A DNA stretch of 64,000 nucleotides from Mytilus trossulus (lineage: Eukaryota > Mollusca > Bivalvia > Mytilida > Mytilidae): positions 71,827,727 through 71,891,726 of the forward strand of contig NC_086379.1 of NCBI RefSeq assembly GCF_036588685.1, written 5' to 3'. The notes beneath the pieces were generated by a model. It saw only the letters and a program-made list of their open reading frames with translations. It was not told where the DNA came from and did no database searches. Of this stretch, positions 36,301 to 44,845 are shown one piece after another; the first letter of the stretch is position 1; each line of letters opens with the position of its first letter. The translations under genes were made by a program, and so were the position numbers.

Positions 36301-38810
36301 CAGATTATTATGCAACATGCATACGGCCCTTAATTACACCATGTCACCAACAGAATACTTTGCAACATGCATCAAGTACGTATCACACAAAACGTATGAA
36401 CACAAAATCACATATATACAACTTCTATTTACAATGTCCACCAAAATGTAGTATCATCTTGCTAGTCTACAACTAACCACAATAACACAATGACACTTTT
36501 ACACATGCACAAATCCTTCAATGCACAAGGAATATATATGAACACAGCTGAACTCACGCACTAACTATCTCCTTGAGTTCACACACAATGAATATTATCC
36601 AACTGGTAAGGTTGAACACAGTGCACTCTCACTAATACACTTCCACAATATTACAGCTTGCAACACCAGCAAGTAAACACGTTGTATTCTCACTAATACA
36701 AATTTATGAAGTATTCACACTTCCACATAGTACAACTTGCAACACCAGCAAGTATACACCTTGTATTATCATTAATACAAATCACTTATATATATCAGAT
36801 TCACTTTATACATTGTATCACAATCACTATTGCAACATCCACATATAAATCCGAACACTATTTATATATCCTTTGGAATCACTTATTTCACTCTACTTAC
36901 CAGTTGGAATATTTAATCCTGATGTTAACACTTTAACGGTCCACATATAACTGACGAAGTTTCTCTGTCTTGAGCTGCCTTATATACTACGATATGGAAC
37001 GGTCCATTATACGTGAAGGGGTGAAAATCAAGACTATACCAAAATTAGGGGTGTTTTAAGTAATACATGGTGCTCCAACTATGGAGAAACTTATATACAT
37101 ATAGAAACACAATTAAGGGAAAGACAACTGCTGTTTCACATAAAAATACATAAGCTATGACCGATTTTCGTTACATTTACAACGAATCTGATTAGATCGA
37201 AAGGATTATGTCACTCTAGATGATTAGCGATTTAAACTCAATTTTGGAGTAATCTAGACAATAATGTTTTACTCAACTATTTCCTACACTGAATGGAATC
37301 TGTTCATGCTTCAAAAACAGCAGTTTGGTATCATTATAGGTATTGACGACGGCAAAGTAGGCCTTCAAACTATCATTACGGCTCCTGATAGATAATGGTA
37401 TACTGGATGATCTGGAAAATAGAAAAGAAACAGTCAGGACTCATTCCTGCACACATGTTATATCAGATTCAGGTTCTTCCGATGTAATCTTTTTTTTATA
37501 ATTTTGTTGCTTGGTATAGTTTAATTGTCATTATTATTCATGTGAAGATGAAGGTTATGCCAGTAGCATATGCCGTGCGCTCAGAAATTAGCTTCAAATG
37601 TTTGTTTTATTATTTGGTGTCTTTTTTATTCAAACTTTTCTATTTTAAATCCTTACCCAAACATAGTGTCTACTTCGTCGGTAATTGTTGTGAACTGTGT
37701 TGGTATCACATATGAACCATTCAACACACTGGTTAAATCTGACATACTGGTGGCGTATGATACACTGAAGAATATTCTAAACAAAGTATGGTTAAACGAG
37801 TTCCGTAGTATCAATGATAACTGTAAAAGAAATATCAATTAATATGCCATGTCATACTCGTCAAAGATTACTAGATGTATTTTATATTATTTCAAAGATT
37901 TATAAAAAAAATTATGAAAAGAATGCATAGCTTATTTAAGAAATCAGAAAGTTTAAAACTCAATGTTTTCATTTTCAAATCAGATAATCATCATCATTTT
38001 GTTGTTCTAGATTTGTACTGTAAATCGACGTTTAGATGTAAGACATGTAACGATGTACTTAATTAATTATCTAGTCTATCGGTGGCCCATTAAAATACTG
38101 CATATATTGTGCAAGCTTTTGACAAACCAGTGTCTCGTTAGAGCAGAGATTTTTACATTACTAATTTCAAATTTAAATCTTTTCAAATACTAGAAATGAA
38201 AAATGAAGGAAAAAAATCAAAGAAAAACTAACATAATGGGGGATAACTTAATGTTTTAGTTACAGTAAATATGTATACTTACTTTAAATGGAACTGTTCT
38301 GTTGAGTTTCCATTCCTCTAGCAAATATTTATTCCTGTAGATATCGTCAGTCACTGTTGTAGAACCTGAGTGGCCCTCCCATAATTCCTGTAACCTGTCG
38401 GTATATGTACTGTTCAAGAACAGCAATAGCTGTCTGGTAGAAGCACCTTCAAAATTTAAAATTAGAGCTATTGCATAAATCCTAAGTTTTGTGTTCTATT
38501 TAAGTAGTTAGATTTGACGCTTTAAGACTTATAAAATCTCACACATTAAAAAGTATCATTTATCACAATTATTTCAAGTGTTCCAAGTAATATTAGATTA
38601 ATGTCTGACCATTTTCTATCATAATACCACAAGTTTATTATTGTGACTTTTAAAAAGAACATAGTAAAATTGTACTCAGCATTTGAATAAAAAATGCATG
38701 ACCATATTAAATGTTTACTTTTTTTTAATACAGTAATCAGACTCACCAACAGAGACTACAAACAGGCCGAAGACTAATACTCCTACGGCCGACTTCATTC
38801 TATAATGCAT
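18387..38810 (-). CDS. Type I membrane glycoprotein with WSC-like module, mucin-like stalk and C-terminal anchor (11 exons)
   Basis: Exons, 5' to 3' on the minus strand: 38810-38747, 38446-38283, 37820-37657, 37411-37290, 31079-30940, 29699-29540, 24598-24513, 22058-21903, 20403-20274, 19981-19913, 19000-18387. All introns are GT/AG and all phases join, giving 622 residues. Residues 1-22 are a signal peptide; a second in-frame ATG at 38798 could also start it. About ten N-X-S/T sequons dot the ectodomain. Residues 178-270 resemble a WSC domain: YQYC, DSCAWFC, ICEC, then a late FC and PCG before MAVY. Residues 273-412 look beta-rich and may be discoidin-like (GISISK, then CLRLTIYP, then GIYGYY). 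Residues 423-482 are three 20-residue Ser/Thr-rich repeats. A juxtamembrane stretch (SSQIRKKIS, then DRRPSATIIG) runs into a membrane span at 577-598 and a short basic tail. I recall this anchor from other mollusc surface proteins. The ligand is unknown. The weakest donor is exon 4's GTGTAG, chosen because it restores phase. Confidence 0.82.
18810..18989 (-). repeat. Three 60-bp coding tandem repeats in the stalk of the membrane glycoprotein
   Basis: Three consecutive 60-bp units in the last exon encode 20-residue copies built around TSQLVTSILPTSHIDT. They differ by a few substitutions, and the third copy is altered at its end. The Ser/Thr content suggests an O-glycosylated spacer holding the ectodomain away from the membrane. 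In-frame multiples of 60 bp would let the stalk length vary between alleles. Confidence 0.85.
19213..19266 (+). repeat. 27-bp perfect tandem duplication
   Basis: The unit ggaaaattaccagtcagtaa plus gatcaaa occurs twice without a mismatch and begins a third time. It lies in intron 10 of the glycoprotein gene. Confidence 0.85.
20690..20830 (-). repeat. Diverged single copy of the 355-bp family (partial)
   Basis: Read on the minus strand it carries the family blocks AGGTAATCTATTCC (as its complement) and CTCAATGCTCTT, with scattered changes. It lies in intron 8 of the glycoprotein gene. Confidence 0.65.
21253..21442 (+). repeat. AT-rich minisatellite, about 21-22-bp unit
   Basis: Nine or so imperfect copies of acaacttaatttttatattt, with an alternate version containing ctgaatctttatatttt. 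It lies in intron 8 of the glycoprotein gene. Confidence 0.8.
22170..22405 (-). mobile_element. tRNA-derived SINE-like sequence
   Basis: On the minus strand the head carries an A-box-like TGGTTTAGTCG (22396-22386) and, about 50 bases on, a B-box-like AATTCGACCCC (22336-22326), the spacing of an RNA polymerase III promoter of tRNA origin. A longer body follows (complement of aggaagccggagtgccatgt). It resembles a repeat I remember from many molluscs. It lies in intron 7 of the glycoprotein gene, just downstream of exon 8 in plus coordinates. Confidence 0.55.
22434..22590 (+). repeat. Family A copy with internal deletion
   Basis: The opening block (aaaaatactgaactccgagg) passes directly to the ggataacaactgccatattc block and then to acaacgatgcgtgaacaa, skipping the middle of the family. 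It lies in intron 7 of the glycoprotein gene, immediately after the tRNA-derived sequence at 22170-22405. Confidence 0.75.
23484..23840 (-). repeat. Two partial family A copies side by side (minus)
   Basis: 23484-23605 and 23723-23840 both carry the family's complement (gttgttttccattcgtttga). The second ends in ttttcctcggagttcagtat, the family start. The 92-residue ORF here comes from this repeat. Both lie in intron 7 of the glycoprotein gene. Confidence 0.75.
25108..25161. repeat. Perfect 18-bp inverted repeat with 18-base loop
   Basis: GTCAGTGTAAGATCATCC at 25108-25125 pairs with its exact complement at 25144-25161. With one mismatch the stem extends outward through CGTG. The loop is comparatively GC-rich (gatggccggaggctag). 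This is strong secondary structure within AT-rich intron 7 DNA. It may be a small hairpin element or a transcribed hairpin. Confidence 0.8.
25440..25690 (+). repeat. Single partial copy of the 355-bp family
   Basis: Contains GGATCCTCAATGCTCTTCAA, then GATGAGTCTTATGTAGACGA and CGTCTGGCGT, as in the array at 991-2090, with substitutions. It is a lone copy, showing that the unit also disperses without tandem amplification. It lies in intron 7 of the glycoprotein gene. Confidence 0.8.
25973..26330 (+). repeat. Dispersed repeat family C, longest copy
   Basis: Order of blocks: gatataggaagatgtggtgt, gccaatgagacaactctcca, ggccttcaacacggagcctt, aacaacaagctataaagggc, aacgggaaaaccaacggtct, cgagaaacgagaaacacgta, then gattcctgacttaggacagg and agcgggattaaacg. 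It lies in intron 6 of the glycoprotein gene. Confidence 0.85.
26990..27615 (-). pseudogene. 3' fragment of a retroelement reverse-transcriptase ORF
   Basis: On the minus strand about 208 codons are open from 27615 to the stop at 26990, without a usable start. The conserved block includes SNGKLHTKIYDKRDDFSFPI followed by APSYGVYISQLVRFARVC. I recognise this as the region after the polymerase core in a retroelement RT family widespread in aquatic invertebrates and fish; I cannot assign the clade with certainty (a Penelope-like element is one option). The 5' side stops abruptly at about 27616 where unrelated repeat sequence begins, so the copy is truncated. It sits in intron 6 of the glycoprotein gene, in the same orientation. 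The frame is intact, so the insertion need not be old. Confidence 0.7.
28456..28740 (+). repeat. Family C, second close copy
   Basis: Nearly identical to 25973-26260 and ends at gattcctgacttaggacag, short of the 3' blocks. High identity between the two copies 2.5 kb apart suggests recent movement or duplication. It lies in intron 6, on the other side of the RT fragment. Confidence 0.85.
28912..29040 (+). repeat. Family A, partial copy
   Basis: Contains gaactccgaggaaaattcaa and a diverged ggataacaactttcttattc block, then fades. It lies in intron 6 of the glycoprotein gene. Confidence 0.65.
29781..29797 (+). repeat. Poly(G) run
   Basis: About 15 consecutive G's, followed by agaaaacagcagg, 82 bases upstream (minus sense) of glycoprotein exon 6. 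A comparable C-run lies at 41796-41816. Confidence 0.85.
30140..30243 (+). repeat. Short fragment of the 355-bp family
   Basis: Matches the stretch from the AGATTACC block through CTCAATGCTCTTCAACTTTG to the TTTGGCTTTATAA block of the 991-2090 units. It is followed by a local duplication of gtgatcgattcttcttttcc (near 30090 and 30247). It lies in intron 5 of the glycoprotein gene. Confidence 0.6.
31122..32500 (-). repeat. Family D copies with a local 200-bp direct duplication
   Basis: 31207-31431 and 32239-32441 are direct copies that start catagcacatctacttattt and run through gccgttagttttctcgttt, the ccttttata and ctgacta blocks, gcggtatgggctttgc and gacctatagttgtta. Flanking these, 31122-31200 and 31422-31500 are direct copies of gatgttgtatgatttacaat. 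The order suggests local segmental duplication of an existing family D insertion. It lies in intron 4 of the glycoprotein gene. Confidence 0.7.
32507..32812 (-). pseudogene. Open frame with a membrane-span-like segment inside intron 4 of the glycoprotein gene
   Basis: On the minus strand a frame runs from the edge of the CACGTG element through a strongly hydrophobic stretch (VILMMLIWIIVCCLMALLIY) into a 60-residue Cys-containing tail ending HSFLRSI and a stop. The frame upstream of the inserted element is in register but meets TAG at the insertion point. It could be an alternative terminal exon, a decayed gene fragment or chance in AT-rich DNA. Nothing ties it firmly to the surrounding gene. 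Confidence 0.2.
32820..33300. mobile_element. Palindromic MITE-like element built of TTCACGTGAA motifs
   Basis: The element runs from CACAGGCAA at the left to TTGCCTGTG at the right, with TA on both sides as a probable target duplication. Its two halves are imperfect inverted copies of each other: both contain the block CAAACGAGCTTATAC, in opposite orientations. Eight CACGTG cores and many CATGTG variants fill it. It encodes nothing. A TA duplication fits mobilisation by a Tc1/mariner-type transposase, which is inference. It sits in intron 4 of the glycoprotein gene. Confidence 0.72.
33520..33665 (+). repeat. Family C, diverged 5' fragment
   Basis: Shows acatagatataaaatgtggt, then a diverged gacaactctccatc block and cttcaacatggaaccttgtc. 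It is much older than the copies at 25973 and 28456. Another scrap on the minus strand lies at 15721-15778, and one on the plus strand at 48430-48480. Confidence 0.6.
33821..34992 (-). repeat. 3' LTR (in element orientation)
   Basis: This 1172-bp copy lies next to the polypurine-like tract, so it is the 3' LTR relative to the minus-strand primer site. Its interior has irregular short repeats of the type atgcaacatg and caacaccagcaag. ORFs predicted inside it are low-complexity and appear in both LTRs, so I do not call them genes. Confidence 0.88.
36002..37175 (-). repeat. 5' LTR (in element orientation)
   Basis: This 1174-bp copy is separated by four bases (aatt) from the primer-binding site. 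Differences from the other LTR include a two-base A-run change near 36135 and single substitutions near 36106, 36628 and 36900. The low divergence points to a recent insertion. Confidence 0.88.
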
Positions 38811-38871
38811 GTTAGACAACAGGTGAAAGTGTTCAAGACAATGTATCAGAACATACTGATCATTTGCATAA

Positions 38872-38879
38872 AATGCAAT
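38872..38879 (-). promoter_or_regulatory. Perfect octamer ATGCAAAT upstream of the glycoprotein start
   Basis: The minus strand reads ATGCAAAT about 60 bases upstream of the first ATG at 38810. This is the canonical POU-factor octamer. An 8-mer of this composition can occur by chance in AT-rich DNA, so the functional call is weak. I see no convincing TATA box nearby. Confidence 0.25.
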
Positions 38880-39494
38880 GGTTCAATTCGCATATTAATG
38901 AGACTTCCTTACTTTTGATATTATATTGTTTCACTTAAGACGGGCAATTGATCTTAATGATGTAAGCTGTTAAGAATACTTAATTATTTATAAGACAGCT
39001 TATGTCGCAATTAAAGTCGAATTGTTATTGGTTTGGATTTTAGCATAAAAATCGTTGTATACATGATGGATCAGATCACTACGTACAGCATTAGAACTTA
39101 TCAACAAAAGGCAATGTAAAGTATACTAATAAAGTTCCAACAATTATAGTAGCAAAGGTTTATTTTGGAGGTATTTTCCAACATACCTACTTTGCTGTGA
39201 TTACTCATTGCAAAGATATTTCTATCGACTCGTATATTGGACTTTTTGTAATGTAAATTTTGAAATGTTGTTACAACAACAGTTAGCTTTACATTATACA
39301 AAATGGAATCTGTAGCGAGATGGAATTTCATTTTTTGTTTTGTTTTATATATTTAAGAGCAATTCTCTGTAACCACCTACCGTTTTATATATGGGGTCCG
39401 GCACGCATAGTCACCGATTTTTATGAAACTTAGCCAAAACATGTGATCATGTAAAAAAGTAAGAAAAATGCCCACCCAAATGTTGCTAGGTCAT

Positions 39495-39510
39495 GGTTGC
39501 CATGGCAACC
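39495..39510. promoter_or_regulatory. Perfect 16-bp palindromic RFX/X-box-like site
   Basis: GGTTGCCATGGCAACC is its own reverse complement and contains the idealised X-box GTTGCCATGGCAAC bound by RFX factors. It lies about 0.7 kb upstream of the membrane glycoprotein start and over 12 kb from the ciliary gene start at 52262. Site recognition is from established RFX binding preference; use in vivo is inferred. It could also be a fixed part of an unrecognised repeat. Confidence 0.4.
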
Positions 39511-39930
39511 AAGTGAATTAGATTTCCCGCAAATTTTGAGGAATTTAACATCGAAAAACAACTACTTTGCAGTCATTCGTAATCAAAACTAGGTTTTATT
39601 TAATGATATTTGTAAATATTTTTTAGAAACATGAAACTTAAAAAAGAAACAAACCAATCAGGATTTTTTTTTGTCAACAATATCTCCTTTTTACACCACC
39701 ATTATTTTCTCGATCGGAAAAAATTGGAGCCAATTTTTTTTTTTGGGACTGTCAGGTTTTAATGATATTCAACTAACCAGTAGAAGTCTAAAAAAATATT
39801 TAAATAATAATATCTGAAACGAGATTATGTATCAAGCATTTCTGTTTTACACTTTTTTAGGTCAAAAGAGTAAACTCAAACCAGCCTGTAAATACAAAGG
39901 TGTACTCTATCGTTTCTTTTCGATTAAAAA

Positions 39931-40115
39931 GTAAAAACACAAAAATACTGAACTCCGAGGAAAATTCAAAAAGGAAAGTCCTATATCAAATGGCAGATTC
40001 AAAAGTTCAAACACATCAAACGAATGGATTACAACTGTCATATTCCTGACTTGGTACAGGCATTTTCTTATGTAGAAAATGGTGGATTGAAACTGGTTTT
40101 AAAGCTAGCTAAATT
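39931..40115 (+). repeat. Family A copy, well preserved
   Basis: All four blocks are present in order with few changes, ending near ttttaaagctagctaaatta. It lies 300 bases from an inverted family A copy at 40425-40876, so the pair could form a stem in a transcript. Confidence 0.8.
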
Positions 40116-40424
40116 ATTGCCCTTTTTTATGAGTTTTTCAACACCAAAAAAATGGGACAAAGATCCATATCTATACTTTTAAAAGATCTATTTTTTATCT
40201 TTCTGTTGAATTTATCGTAGGAATTAATCCTTATGCACAGAAGACCCATCGGTGGCATTCGGTGGCATTCGTCCTTTGGTCGGATTGTTGTCTCTTTGAC
40301 ACATTCCCCATTTCAATTCTCAATTTTTTTTAGACTTTAATGTAGGATTTTTTACAGGAGTGCCTGTGTTGTGATCAAACAAAGCTCCGTACTATAATTT
40401 AACGTTGATGTTTTTTTCCTTGTA

Positions 40425-40876
40425 ATATGTAACGTGGCTCTGTACTTATACATCCCGTCATTGTGTTACGGAAAATTGTTGTATCCTTGTCTTTCATTTT
40501 GGCTAATGTGCTTTATCTATATGCTTTTTGTGCTTCTTTGTTACATATTTGTTTGTTTTTATAGTGATTAAGTTTATAACACAATGTTTTACACCAACAG
40601 TTGACATTTTATCGAAAAGTGTCTTTGTATTTAGTTCACACATCGTTGTCAATACATGTATAATGGAATTTTATGCGACTGTCATACAAGTGAGAGGTTA
40701 GGATAGTAATGATAAGCCAGTCTGAGATTTAAAATCCACCATTTTCTACGCAAGAAAATGCCTACAACAAGTCAAGAACATGACAGTTGTTATTCACTCG
40801 TTTGATGTGTTTGAGATTTTGATTTTGTAATTTGATGTAATATGGACTTTCCCTCGGAGTTCGGTATTTTTGAGAC
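40425..40876 (-). repeat. Family A with long 5' extension (minus)
   Basis: On the plus strand it opens with gtaacgtggctctgtactta, runs through a gcgactgtcatacaagtgag block and the gaacatgacagttgttattc block, and ends in ccctcggagttcggtatttt. The extension is repeated in inverted orientation at about 40905-41080 (cacgtcattagtatcaaaga...gagccacgtcatatgtaaca). Confidence 0.7.
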
Positions 40877-41205
40877 AAAAATATGTATCATAGCATAATT
40901 ACACAATGACGAGGTGTACGAGTACAGAACCACGTCATTAGTATCAAAGAAACACAAAAAGGCATATAGACAAAGCACATTTGCAAAACTGAAAGACAAG
41001 AATACAAAAAACATCATAGAACAATAACACAATGGCGGGAAGTACAGAGCCACGTCATATGTAACAAACAGACTAAACAGTAAAATTAAAAACAGTAAAC
41101 AAACCTGATAACTGCCCAAAGTCATGAGTTTGTACTGTAATTCAATGGTTGTTGTCTGCTGCTATTTATCAAATTTTTGTTTTTCATGTCTTGCTTTTTA
41201 CATTT

Positions 41206-41392
41206 GACCGTTATTTTTCTCGAATTGATTGTTTAACGTTTTTCATTTCGGTGCTTTTCGTAGCTTTCTATACGGTATGGTTTCTCTAAGTATAGTTGAA
41301 TGCCAAATGGGGGCCTGCAGTTGACAATCTTCTACATCATTTGGTCTCTAGTAGTGTGTTGTGTTATTTATAATTATACCACATTTTCTTAT
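41206..41392 (-). repeat. Family D, strongly diverged (minus)
   Basis: Shows tatacggtatggtttctcta, a ggcctgcagttgac block and ttataattataccacatttt, in the family D order but with many changes. Confidence 0.5.
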
Positions 41393-41795
41393 TTTTGAAT
41401 AGAATGAAGATTAATCGATTGGTATTAATCGAATATTTAAAGTAATACAAGAAATCAATTGACTTACAAGTATAAATTTAATGAAAAGGTATTGAAGGTT
41501 AATATATAAATAGTAATTCAGGAAATTTTACCCAAAAAAAAGCAAAGCAAATAAACATCACTCTACTAACTGATGTTTTTTCCGCGTGCTCCATGATTCT
41601 ATGTCGATTGTTTATCTAAAGGTAACAGTTGGTAAACCTCAGCACCAAAACCAAACAGTAATCAGAAGCAATGATTTTTAATCAACATTCACAAAATGAA
41701 TTAGTTTAAAAATTGTTTATGCATGCTCTGATTCTATAATTTTGAGGTACTGATTTGTATACTTTCGATCCGATATTGCTCTGATTCTGGATTCC

Positions 41796-41816
41796 CCCCT
41801 CCCCCCCCCCCCCCCC
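41796..41816 (+). repeat. Poly(C) run
   Basis: Interrupted C-run (cccccctcc followed by a long C tract). On the complementary strand it can form a G-quadruplex in principle. A 70-residue minus-strand frame (41946-41734) reading MVKDLMPVKFNVSLKASISA spans it; I cannot place that frame. Confidence 0.8.
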
Positions 41817-42732
41817 AATTTACTGGAAACAGGGGCGTGGGACGTAAGAACAACTTATAATTTGGAAACACGGAATTGCCGACTAAAGCTGAGATCGAAG
41901 CTTTAAGAGATACATTGAATTTGACTGGCATTAAATCTTTCACCATTCGTTTTCTTATTCATAGATCTCCATGTATATGTTATTCACCTCTACGTCTAGT
42001 GGTCGATCTACAGGGACCAACGGTTTGTAAACAGTGAGGTTACGAGTTCGTGATTGACGGTTTTTCTTGTTAAGATCGTTGATTCTTTCCTTGTACTACG
42101 GCTTCCTCCACACACACAATAATTGGCTGCGATAAAAAAAAATCCACGTGCCAAAAGTTTTGTAAGACACCAACAGTCAGTCCCTCTATACCAATATTCC
42201 TCTTTCTTAACTGAAATGTCGTTTAAATGGGCTTTTTCTGTACGAATGCCTTGTGTAGCTTAACAGTTTTTTTCTCAGATCGATAAAATTCATAATTAAT
42301 ACCTTATATTTAATATTCCTGATGAGAGAGAGAGAAATCTTAAGAAAATAATATTTTGATCTGGTAGTAAATAAAACAAAATCCTTGCACAAGACGTGAT
42401 GAAAATAATATTATTTGATACATGTATATTTGTAAAATTTTGAACGTCATAAAACTACTGAGAATTGATAAGGGCAAGTTCAAGAATTTTTTTCTCAATA
42501 CTGTATCGACTCTCCATATACGGATCTGTATGGTTTTGGAGGTATTCTATGCTTTGTTTTCATTCTTTACAGGTTATCAAATAAATAGAATTCAAGATGT
42601 AAAAATTATAAATTGCAGTATGATTAACAATTAGCAATGAGACTACTCTCAACCAGACACTCAATGGCAAAGAAGTTAGTATGAACTTCAACAATGAGCA
42701 AAACCCACATCGCATAATAAATTATAACAAAA

Positions 42733-42990
42733 ATGTGTCCATATTACACGGATGCCCAAATCGCACTATCATTTTCTATGTTCAGTGGACCGTGCAATTG
42801 TGGGCAACACTCTTAATTTGGCATTAGAATTAGAAAGATCATATCATAAGGAACATGTGTACTAAGTTTCAAGTTGATAAGACATCAACTTCATCAAAAA
42901 CTACCTTTACCAAAAACTTTAACCTGAAGCGGGACAGACGAAAGGACACACAGATCATGCAGGAAACATAATGCCCAAAAATGGGGCTGA
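42733..42990 (+). repeat. Dispersed repeat family E (plus)
   Basis: Blocks: tccatattacacggatgccc, ttaatttggcattagaatta, ttgataagacatcaacttca, aactttaacctgaagcggga and cagacgaaaggacacacaga. The same order appears inverted at 61815-62095, so this is a genuine family. No ORF is conserved between the copies. Confidence 0.7.
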
Positions 42991-44845
42991 AAAGAAACAA
43001 AATAACAAAAGCAAATAGATTTTTCAATCGAGAAAAATAACTGCCTGATTTACGCACTAAACAACAAACATAAAACACATGATATACAGCATCAAACGAC
43101 AACCACTAAGTACAGGCTATTGACTTGGGACAGACAAATTTTGATTTTAATCTTTTTTTAAGAGTCCAAATATTTAACAGCCGTTGTGCTAAGAACGTAT
43201 TATTTCCGGTTGACAATTTTTAACAAAATTAATACTCATATGAAAACGCTTCTCGCTTATCACATGGTATTGGACACTAGACAGAAACATTTTGCTCACA
43301 ATATGGGAAGTTGCTAGGTGGTTTTTAACATGTTCATAGATAACTTCAGTCTTTAGTTTTATTTATTTTTCTCTTTTCTTATCATATTTGTTCACTAAAC
43401 AAGGAGGACGATCGGGACATAAAGCACCAGCTTTAAGATGCAAATAAGAATAAGATCAAGACATCATTTGTTTTTTTCTTTTTATATAGTGTTCAAAATA
43501 ATACTGTATATAATCACTCACGATAACAACTGCTAAAAACCTAGTACCAATAATATGAACAAAAGTATTAACAATTGAGCATTTAGAGTTATATAACACT
43601 TTTTGACATCAACAAAACAGATCTGATTATCTTTAAAAGCAATTTACAAAAAACTACTAGAATCAAGTCGGTTAGCATTGTGGCTACGTGTAAGATCTGT
43701 TTGTTGAAAGAGTAGAAATACTGTTTGCAGTAAGAAATTAGCATCAAAACACATTTTTTTTTACAAAATACTAACATGTATTAATAAAGGTATGTCTTGT
43801 AAAATTACAGATAACGAATGTATGTTTAAAAAAAATCAAGCAACGATCTGCATTCGGACATTCGATGTTTCACTTTCTTAATTTATAAAACATGGTTAAT
43901 AGCTGACAAACTTGAATGGCAATACAGTATTAACATTTTGCTACCGGAAGAGACGTCATTTTTCTTTGAAATACTGTTTTGGTATTAAACTTATTAAAGA
44001 CATTTCTTTTAAAGCTGTTATCCTGAGAAAACATTTATACAAACAAAACAAGCAAGCAAGCCAACAAAATATTTAGATTGGAAGTATAAGGATAACAGCT
44101 CTAACAGGGTTGTGTCTATAATACCGAATTTCAATATGATCAACTGGATTGTTTCTGGCAGTCTGTAGCTCATAAATCAGTTATTTTGTTTTAAGGATGA
44201 ACGAATTATATGTGGACCCAGGAATCATTTCTCTGTGTAGGATGGTAACATAGAACGAGTAATACTGCACTGGCACGTGTCCTTGAAAAAACAAATGTTC
44301 TAGTTTTTGATTTTATTTGCATTGGTTTTAAATCCGAACTGTTCTTTCTCCCTTGTCAGTCATCTTTATAATTTATTTAACACATATATTAAACAATAAA
44401 GTTAAGCTACAAAAACAAGTGAAATACTGGCGAACTGAAAGACTATGGCTTGAAATCTACATGTATCTTAGATACTTAAGTAGTACAAAGTACAACAAAC
44501 TACAATATGAAGCATTGGTGCAAGAACTGAGGCATTGGGTTTTTATATAATACTGGTGCGGCTTTGAAGATCTCGTGAACTATTGCACTGAACGTTTCTC
44601 TTCATGGACGTCGTATACCTGGAAAAAAAACACCATCATTTAATCAAACAGAAAAAATAACTTTGGTTGTTTGCCATTTCTGGTAGGAAACTATGCAACA
44701 CATTCTCCAGGGAAGTATAACTACGGTGTATAGCGTTAAAATGATTTGATGTTTACCTTATAATCTCATTAGTGTGGATATTTTTATTTTTTACATATAC
44801 ACTTCCATTTACAAACATCTATATTTTTCAGCTATTTTCTTTAAA

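Larger units (their letters stand above)
33821..37175 (-). mobile_element. Non-autonomous LTR retrotransposon, 3.36 kb, tRNA-Leu primed
   Basis: Two near-identical direct repeats, 33821-34992 and 36002-37175, each begin TGTAACG and end CGTTACA, so the LTR ends are 7-bp inverted repeats with TG...CA. I count about ten differences over 1.17 kb. The 1009-bp internal region lacks gag, protease, RT or integrase. A primer-binding site at 35980-35997 on the minus strand, TGGTGGCAGCGGTGGGAT, is complementary to the 3' end of tRNA-Leu(AAG) as I recall it, and fixes the orientation. A purine-rich tract (GAGGCGTGGGTAG) abuts the other LTR as expected for a polypurine tract. Flanks (atttc, tttac) give no perfect target duplication. 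It lies in intron 4 of the glycoprotein gene, same strand. Confidence 0.88.

Noticed and set aside
44353-44550. 65-residue plus-strand ORF reading KVKLQKQVKYWRTERLWLEI
   Set aside because: Looks protein-like in part, but has no partner exon, promoter or known family, and the start is weak.
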